Shown here: positions 56,358 through 64,000 of the stretch, in pieces
Position numbering within the stretch: position 1 is the first letter of the stretch
Layout: each line of letters starts with the position of its first letter
Source: Leptoclinus maculatus
Lineage: Eukaryota > Chordata > Actinopteri > Perciformes > Stichaeidae
NCBI GenBank assembly: GCA_032191485.1
Contig: JAVDOI010000019.1
Location: 5,577,655 to 5,641,654 of the forward strand
DNA length: 64,000 nt
Direction: 5' to 3'
Translations under genes and position numbers: made by a program
Notes under the pieces: model-generated
Database searches by the model: none
What the model was told of the DNA's origin: nothing
The model's input: only the letters and a program-made list of their open reading frames with translations

Positions 56358-58117
56358 CGTGGAGGTTAGTGCTCTACGCAGTTTCATTCTGCATATATCT
56401 GCAATATTGAATTAATCTCCAAAATATTGAATTTCCTGATCAGGTGAGTCCAGATAAGAGCCATTATTATTTAAAGGCAATAAACAAATTTCAAAGGAAA
56501 CAATTTAGAGTCAAATGAGTCCGAGACATATTAAGAACTTCAAACAGTTGATTTAATTATGTGAGGGAGCTGCAAGTCATTATCAGAAAATGAAATGTAA
56601 TACGTTTACATCAAATTCATTCTATGAATTGAGTCTCTACACATTTACAGTGTATTGGATCGAGAGGATGGATAAAGAGACTTCGGCTGGGTGGTTGACC
56701 TCTCATCACACCCCTTCTTTTGGAATAAAACCCCTCATTTGATAGACCAGCGGTTTTAGTGGAGGTCCGGCAGGCAGCATGCTTCACATCAGGTGTTGTC
56801 CAGATGTGCTGGTGAGAGCCGTCCTCTGGCTTTTTCTAATCTCTTATTTGGAGAGAAGAGATGGAACAAGAAAGCCCTCCGTGACCTCCAAGAGCCATAC
56901 ACTGTTCTTTTAGTATCAGATGGAGATTTGTCTTTTCAGAAGCAGCATCCTTGCGTCAAGTGAGCACAGAAACATGTCGTATTTCATTTAAAGGTGGTTT
57001 GTTTGATATTTTCGTCGATATTTTTATCCCAAAGCCTCCCACGGTGCCTTAGCTGCCTTCATTTTTAGCATTGGTGACTACATTTATATGCAGAAGAATT
57101 TTGTTTTTGTAACCCGGGTTAACCCCGTTGTGGGTTGACTCGTTAAAATCTCATATCTCAGTTTGAATAGCTCATACTCTCATTATGGAAAACCTCGGGT
57201 GGGTTGACTGGCTTTCTTCCATTCTGTGGCATGTAAACATCTTACCCAATTTGATCTTTCTGACACTGACACAAAATCATACTACTGCGCGGGTTATGAG
57301 TTAATCAGCACAGCTACTTTAGGGATTATTTGTTTCCCCCATATTAAAGTAGGATATGATATTAGTCAAAGGGACACACTAAGGATCCTTGCAAAAGCCA
57401 AGGTGGGTTAAGCAGTGTCTGGTGTCATGAACAGGAACAGTTCAGGTCCACTGGCGTCCAATTACAAAGTATTACATACAGGGTAATTATGGGTTAATGT
57501 TCAGAGCAGAGTAACAGTGTTTGTGATTTAGTAAGAGCTGGATTACTGAGGTGTAAGGTAACTTTATCTTGTGTGTGTGTCTGTGTTCATGAAGGAGAAG
57601 TAATGAAAGTGGATGGTTGCTCTCAACCAGACAACCAGAATGAACTGTGCAATGGCTAAAAGAATCTGTCTCCCTCTCTCTCTCTCAGACTGGGGGGGGG
57701 GGCTGCCCTGCCTCCACAGAGCGCTCGGCCGCTGCTGCATTGTGGCCCGGGGCCTCATTTGAATGGGCCTTTAGTATTTTGTGTGAACAAGTCAGCGCCA
57801 TTTGCATTTGTTCCAGTCACAAAGGTTTAACAGGTCAATAGGGACTCCCTGGCAGAAAGCTAACACGCTAGGGTACCTTTTTTTTCTCGCTCCCTCGCGT
57901 CTCCTCCGTCACTGTGGTTGTCAGGCAGCCGGCCGGCTTCTCCTGGTCGTATGTAACTCAAGCATGTGGTGCATATACATGTGTGCAGGATATGTTTAGG
58001 ACACAGCAGGGTGCAGGGCCAGAAAATAGGAGCTGATACTCTCCAGGCTGCACTTACAAAGGTTTAATTAACATACAACATATAGCAGTGGCTTGTTTAA
58101 GTGGCAGAGAGGGTGTG

Positions 58118-58120
<3 letters not shown>

Positions 58121-58210
<90 letters not shown>
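58121..58210. repeat. (GT)n microsatellite
   Basis: A perfect GT run of about 90 bases. Open frames across it are artefacts. Confidence 0.95.
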
Positions 58211-58214
<4 letters not shown>

Positions 58215-61200
58215 GAAAGAAAAAGCAGAGACTTTCTTTTCCACATACAAACCTGCGCAGAGTTTAATTTCCTGATCCTTAAGTATTTACACTCTTAATA
58301 AGATGGTGTGGAACAGTGCGTGACGATATGTGGGAGCTAATTGCACCTCAAAAGTGTGATGGCAGGATAAATGACCATTGTGGCATTTATACAGAAATAA
58401 AGTAACACTTTGCTTGAAGACTTTTTAGTATTTTACTTCTTCTACTTTTCTGGGAACTGGAGACAATTATATAAATAAGTCTCCTGTCATATTTAGAAGC
58501 AAAACAAAAAGAATGTTCTGGCATTGTTAGCATTCCTATTGAAACATTTTGGGAGCTGTTAGCTTAGATAACAGCTAACTAGCTTTAGGCTAGCAGTGCA
58601 CATATCGTCTACAACAAGTGCTCACTTACACGCACTTATCAATGCAGTGACTCAGTTTCTTACTTATGTTATTTACCATTTAAGAGCTTTGAATGGGTCA
58701 CGTTTAAATAATCCCATGTGTCTAATTACCTTCTTGCTAATTTGTGCGGAAGTGCTACACCCAGTATCGGTCCTTACATTGTAAAACCGTACTTTCTATG
58801 CCAGCAGGCCTATTTGAGGAGAATATTGTCTCATTAAAGATTTATTGTGATTTTTGGAACGATAGCAGAATTGACTTTTAATGGAGTGTGGTCTCTGTTG
58901 CTCATATGGCTGCGTGAGTGCTTTCACAGTGCAAAACAAACAGCACAGTGAACAATTATTGTTTTTATCAGCAAAATACTTGCATACGTAATTATATTTA
59001 ACTTTGTGTTAGCGGCGGGCTATTGCTGGTTTCCATCCACGTTATGTGGGTTTGAAGTGCAGTCGGGACAGCAGGCTTATAAAATGTCAAAGGCTGCATC
59101 CTCATCACAGCCAGGTGTGCTGCTGAAGAGTCCTCATGCACCCCCCCCCCCCCCCCCACCTGCTCACTCACTCTGGGTAAGAGCTCCCGCCTCACGAGTG
59201 AACATACTGTGAAACTGTAGTGTCACACTTTACACATCGCCGACAGCTGCATATTGTACGTGTCTATGTTTATAATTGCGACAATATCACACAATCCCCC
59301 CTCGGCCTCTTTTATCCCTTTTTCTCTATTTACAGTGCGGCTTTATCAAAATGTAATCTTCAGCAAACAGCGTGACACACAAAAGGTATTAGCCACAGTG
59401 ACATTGCCCTGAAGAATTATCTGAATACACTGTGTAGTGCAGAATGAAACTCAAAGCCCTATTCGAGGTCGAGTCTTTGTGCCGCCGTATGGATTGACTT
59501 TTGCAACATCTCAGTCGTGCGATGTGAAAATCCACATTAGCGTAATCCTCCACGTTTGAATAAACTTGCATTTTTTGTGATTGATTCTATTAAATTGAGC
59601 ATGTAAAGTTTTCAATGTGTAGTTTATGCCTGAACACAGCAAATACATGTATACACATACATATTGCGGCGTTGAGGGCAAATTAATGCTTTCTGAGTAA
59701 AACTGAGACACATTTTCCTACCCATGAGTTTCTTGCTCGTGAAGATCTGGACCCCCGTGTTCAATCTTGTTCCAAGCATTAGCTAGTTTAATCAACTGTG
59801 TACACTAACATGTACACTATAAGGGACCTGCCTTAGCGACTTGGCGCACGTAGCATAAATATAGCAGCGTATACACACAGACACAGTGTATATAGTAGGA
59901 CACAGAACTATGTACACGTCACGCACAACTGTACACACGTGTACACGCATCCAGAACTTGCGCTGGTTGTATTTGTATCACACGTAGTCTTGAGGAGCGT
60001 TTCACTGGGCTTCTTGACAGACGGCAGAGGAGGGAAATATCAAATATTTTGTGGCAGACCTGAGTGGGAGGCCTGCTTACAATTGGCTCCTGTCATGCTG
60101 ATCTGAGCTCGCCTGGCTACAGCGCCGTGGTCTGCTGTGCCTGTTGCGATTGTTTGTGTTGAGCTGTGTGACCCACTATTTGGACTCCCCGCTCCATTAT
60201 CTCTCAAAATGTGCTGCATTTCGAGGCCCCCCCGAGCAAAGAGAGGCAAAGTGAGAGCCCAGCGTCAGGTGCTACAAGCTGCTAGCTAGGCCTGCAGCCA
60301 GGCCCAGAGAGCCAGACCTGGCAGCTCCGAGGCTGCGACGTGTGAAACGCTACACACAAAGGAGCTCGCTCCATCTGTATGCACCCTACATAGGCAGGCT
60401 TTTGTTGCAGCCGACAGGCACATGACTGCTAGCATCTTAACCCCTGAGAGCCAGCGTCTCTTCTCCCCTCTCACTAAACTACGCCCTGCAGTAGACACCA
60501 CCGAGAGTTCACCATTCGAGGAAAAAACAACACTTGATTTAAGTGAGTTAAGCGTTTGGGATTTCTGTGGACTATTTCGTTCAGCGAAAACTCCTCAGAA
60601 AATATATTTAAAAAGAAAAGTATAATATAGATATCATAGTATAGTTTTAGTGTAATATTTATAAACTCGTTCTTTAAATTCAAAATCTGTTAGTTCAGGC
60701 AAACTGAATGCTGTACATTGTTTCAGGATCAGGGCTTCACTTCTAACAGTGATTTGGGGTTAATATCGAGGTCAGCCATGAATAGGGAAAGACCAGAGAA
60801 CAAGAGTGTTTCACATGAATTGTATGTAAAAAAATATGCAGATGAATATTTTCTGCGCCGCTGTGTAGAATTGCGAAACAATCTTCATGCAGGTCAGATG
60901 TCGGTTTGTTTTCACATGTCAGCTTTCATTGTATTTTCCGTTCACTGCAAGGCCAACTTTGCTTAATTCTCTTTATAAATTTTGCATAAAAAAAGTTGTC
61001 GGGACAGTTCAGAAATGAGACCGCTGGCTCCCACTGGGAGTCCCCTCTGTAAAATCCAATTAAAGATAAATCACTAGCATCAAGACTCGACGGCTGCGGC
61101 AGTCAGGAGTGGCTCCGACCTATTAGCGCTCTTCATTTGTTTCAATTTTAGCACGCTGCGTGTACGCCCTTGAGTAGATCATTAAGTCACGCGCACACTT

Positions 61201-63633
61201 TCTTTGTCTGGGCAAAGTGAACCAGCAATAAAGACGATTGATACAAATGATCTTCTAAATTCAGAACCTTTTACTTGTGAATGTCCTGCTCTTATAAATA
61301 GAAACTCTTGGTTTCTTGTAGACGTCGCATTACCCCTGCGCAACCCAACTCCAGACGTGTGCGTGCATGTGTGTAAAGCCTGCAGCATGTGCGTGCACCC
61401 TGGTGCTCGATATGAAATCAAACAAAACACTCTATTTGGAGGTTTCACGAAGCATTAGGCATCTGAGTCGGACACGGGCAACTGAAACGAACATGCTGCC
61501 ACTCAGTGGGAAATAAGAGGGAAATAAAAAGAAGGACAGAGAGGTTGCAGTTAAAAGAAAGCATGGCCTCACCCCCCCCCCCCCTCCCTGCACCACAACC
61601 TTCTTCGTAATGAAATGTGGGTGTACGGTCCGGATGGGGGCTGTGGTGCGGAGGGCTCCTATCTGGGCCGAGCTAGGTCAGGCGGGCCCATCCACGCTGC
61701 AGTGGCTCAGTGACGTGGCATTGAACTAGAACCAACAGCAGGTCCGAACCCTTTAAAGAGGTGCGAGCACTCCCTGAGAATGCCAGAGACCTGCATGGAA
61801 GCTCATGGTTGATCATAGCTGCAGATATAATCATTTATTAATGCGGGATGGACCCCGAAATGTGTGTGTGTTTGGGTTAGGAAGAGGAAAGACGAGGGGT
61901 AAGTTTTAAATATCAAAAATGCGTTTAATTGATCCTTTTAACCCGTCTGCAGTTTAAAATGTGCCTTTGTTTATTTGCATTATTAATAACAAGTTATTCT
62001 AAAGAGTCGATCAAAAGGACGTGACTCTGCATTCAGAGCATTTCTTCTGTCATCCAGCGTTACAGAATATTTCTCTGCCTCACAGTGAATACGACCAAGG
62101 TAACAAGGATCGCAGCATTATTTTTGCAATGCGCCAGAGGAAAAAAAGCCCTTTTGCGAAGGATCAGTTTCTTTATTCCTCGGATTAAAATCCTTATAAT
62201 TACATTATTTTTTTTAATTTCCTTCTAGACGGGCAGTGTATTCTGTTAAACTGTAAACCAAACTTCTGTGATAAACCTGGCACCTAGAGAGGGGAGTCTC
62301 ATGGTTAACTAAAAGTAGGACGAGGATTCTCCCGAAGCTCTGCCTTTACTGTAGTGAAGAAGAAGAAGAAGAAGGACAGGCGTGTTGAGCTGTCAAAGTG
62401 CTGCTTGTCCGGGATTTATTGTCCGTTCGGCTGTTTTGAAAGCTGTTTGGGACACTTGGTCTGTAGCGAGTGCACATCCATTTTGTCTCTCCTCTTTTCC
62501 AACCTTTGCTCTGCTGCTCTGCTCGGCTCCCTCCACACGGAGAAGCTGTGTTTTCTGAGGTGAGTGGCTTAATGATTATCAAAGAACTGCATTTGAATCA
62601 AAGTGCTGCTTCAGTGCTCTTGATAAGTGTGAACAAAAAACACTCAAGAACCTTCTTTTTTTTTTTTGACCTTGCAGGCTTTTACCACTTTGTTTATTTA
62701 AAGTCTGAGTCAGCTGTTTTACCCTCTTGTGCATCTGTAATGTAAATGTTTTAAATAATTTTTTATGGAGTGATGAAAATGTATAATGTATTAAATACTG
62801 TTAGTGAAATAATAAAAAAAGCGTATAAGATCAAAGCAATTTAGGTTAATGACAAGATGACCTTTTAGTTACACATTCAAAATGTCTGAAAGGTCCGAAA
62901 CTCTAATTATTTTCTACACGCAGAATGCCGCTTATTTACTTGACGCTTATGTATTTTTAGAATCTCACCTTTCTAAAAAGATTTAGTTTCATGAGAATGT
63001 GAAATCTCAGAGAAAAAGACTTTTAATTTCACAAACTGAGAGAGAATGCTCTTTCATGTTCAAGTGTCTCCAGCTGAGCCTGCAGCCAAAATGCTATATT
63101 CTAATTTTTAAGCAATAATTATAATGTTTATTTTAATATAATTTAGTCACGATGAAGCTTTGACTTACACTTCAACTGTCCAGAGTTCAGTTTATAAAAA
63201 GAAGTTACATTTATTATGAAATCCTGTGAGACAGAATGCAATAAAAACTAAATGATCATAATGTTCTAGTTAAATATACAGAATATTTTCAGAATAAAAG
63301 TTTGTATTTTTCAATGGGTCCCTTTTGGAAAAACTTGCATTTTCTTTTCTTTTATTAGGTCACATTCAAATTTAGAATTGGAGTTTTCAACTTTTTCTGT
63401 GCAGTCGAGTCACTTTTTAAGCAAATTCATAAATTCATTTAGGTTTTTTTTTTTAAATATATGCGGATAAAAAATAACCCATTTTGATCCCCGACTGAAA
63501 AATGTGCACCGAATGCAGGTTGTACTGACTCACTTTACATTACCAATTATTAACAATGTAGCCTTTATTTTGACTCTATGTTAATAATACTATATATATA
63601 TTTGGTTTCTCCTCTCCTGTTTTTCTAATACAT

Positions 63634-63636
<3 letters not shown>

Positions 63637-63684
<48 letters not shown>
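63637..63684. repeat. (TA)n microsatellite
   Basis: About 48 bases of TA repeat in an AT-rich setting near the right edge. Confidence 0.95.
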
Positions 63685-63687
<3 letters not shown>

Positions 63688-64000
63688 TAATAAGACTCTT
63701 TCTTCTCTCATTCTGGTGTGAAATAATTATATTTCAGACTCATTCTGAACTTTAAAACAATTGAAATTCTTTATTCGTCCCTCGCATCGTTTGAGCCAAA
63801 AGAAGAAATCCTGAAACCTGATGTGAATGAATGAGATAGAATTAGAAGCTGCAGTGCGTCTGCACACTCGGTCTCTGACGGACTGCAGAGGTCCCCCCCC
63901 CCCCCCCCCCCCAAAGTGACAGAAGGACTTCACGTCCGTCAGGTCATTGCAGCTTTCTGCTTTGTCACTTGATATTTAAATGAAACAACATTGCCTGACA

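Larger units (their letters stand above)
56358..64000. other. Right-hand region with no recognised gene
   Basis: About 7.6 kb of non-coding sequence. It contains a G run near 57694, the (GT)n run at 58121-58210, a C run at 59141-59157, C-rich runs near 61570 and 63893-63912, and (TA)n at 63637-63684. A donor-like site GTGAGT follows a Cys-rich open frame at 62354-62560, possibly an untranslated first exon of a gene to the right, but the support is weak. Confidence 0.5.

Noticed and set aside
62354..62563. Cys-rich open frame before a GTGAGT donor
   Set aside because: The cysteine pattern fits no family I know, and it starts in a GAA repeat. It may be an untranslated exon, but I cannot support a protein.

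Overview
The window is nuclear DNA of a ray-finned fish, probably a percomorph teleost. The evidence is compact multi-exon vertebrate genes with GT-AG introns, dense AC, AG and TA microsatellites, dispersed repeats of the 'GCATGCTAACA' kind that I remember from percomorph genomes, and the conserved gene order fbln1 - atxn10 - wnt7b (human 22q13 has the same three genes).

Layout. (1) 1-4290: a tandem, incomplete second copy of part of fbln1 (six open exons coding for EGF1-EGF2-EGF3-EGF2-EGF3, plus intron-4 pieces). (2) 5593-16743, + strand: fbln1, secreted extracellular-matrix fibulin-1, with signal peptide, anaphylatoxin-like modules, EGF repeats and the alternative C-type and D-type 3' ends. 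This copy has lost the EGF2 exon that the upstream block keeps twice. A broken minus-strand coding fragment (about 12635-12938) lies in the intron between the C and D ends. (3) 18626-25393, + strand: atxn10, 11 coding exons and 484 residues, with a minor-spliceosome (U12-type) last intron. (4) 29207-35036, - strand: wnt7b, 4 exons and 353 residues, read from an alternative first exon. (5) 35037-64000: mostly non-coding DNA upstream of wnt7b, with simple repeats, a decayed Ty3/gypsy element (about 54.29-55.15 kb, - strand) with a possible LTR near 56 kb, and one possible secreted-protein first exon (47986-48143, + strand).

The three genes are not an operon and act separately: fibulin-1 in matrix and basement membrane, ataxin-10 as a cytoplasmic ARM-repeat protein, Wnt7b as a secreted lipid-modified signal. 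atxn10 and wnt7b converge tail to tail.

The most interesting signal is in the duplicated fbln1 exons. Between copies, the exons differ several times more than their introns (about 5-8% against 1-2.5% by hand count), and almost every exon change alters an amino acid. This looks like diversifying selection, or introns kept alike by gene conversion, on the EGF1-EGF3 module. All alignments and counts were made by eye.
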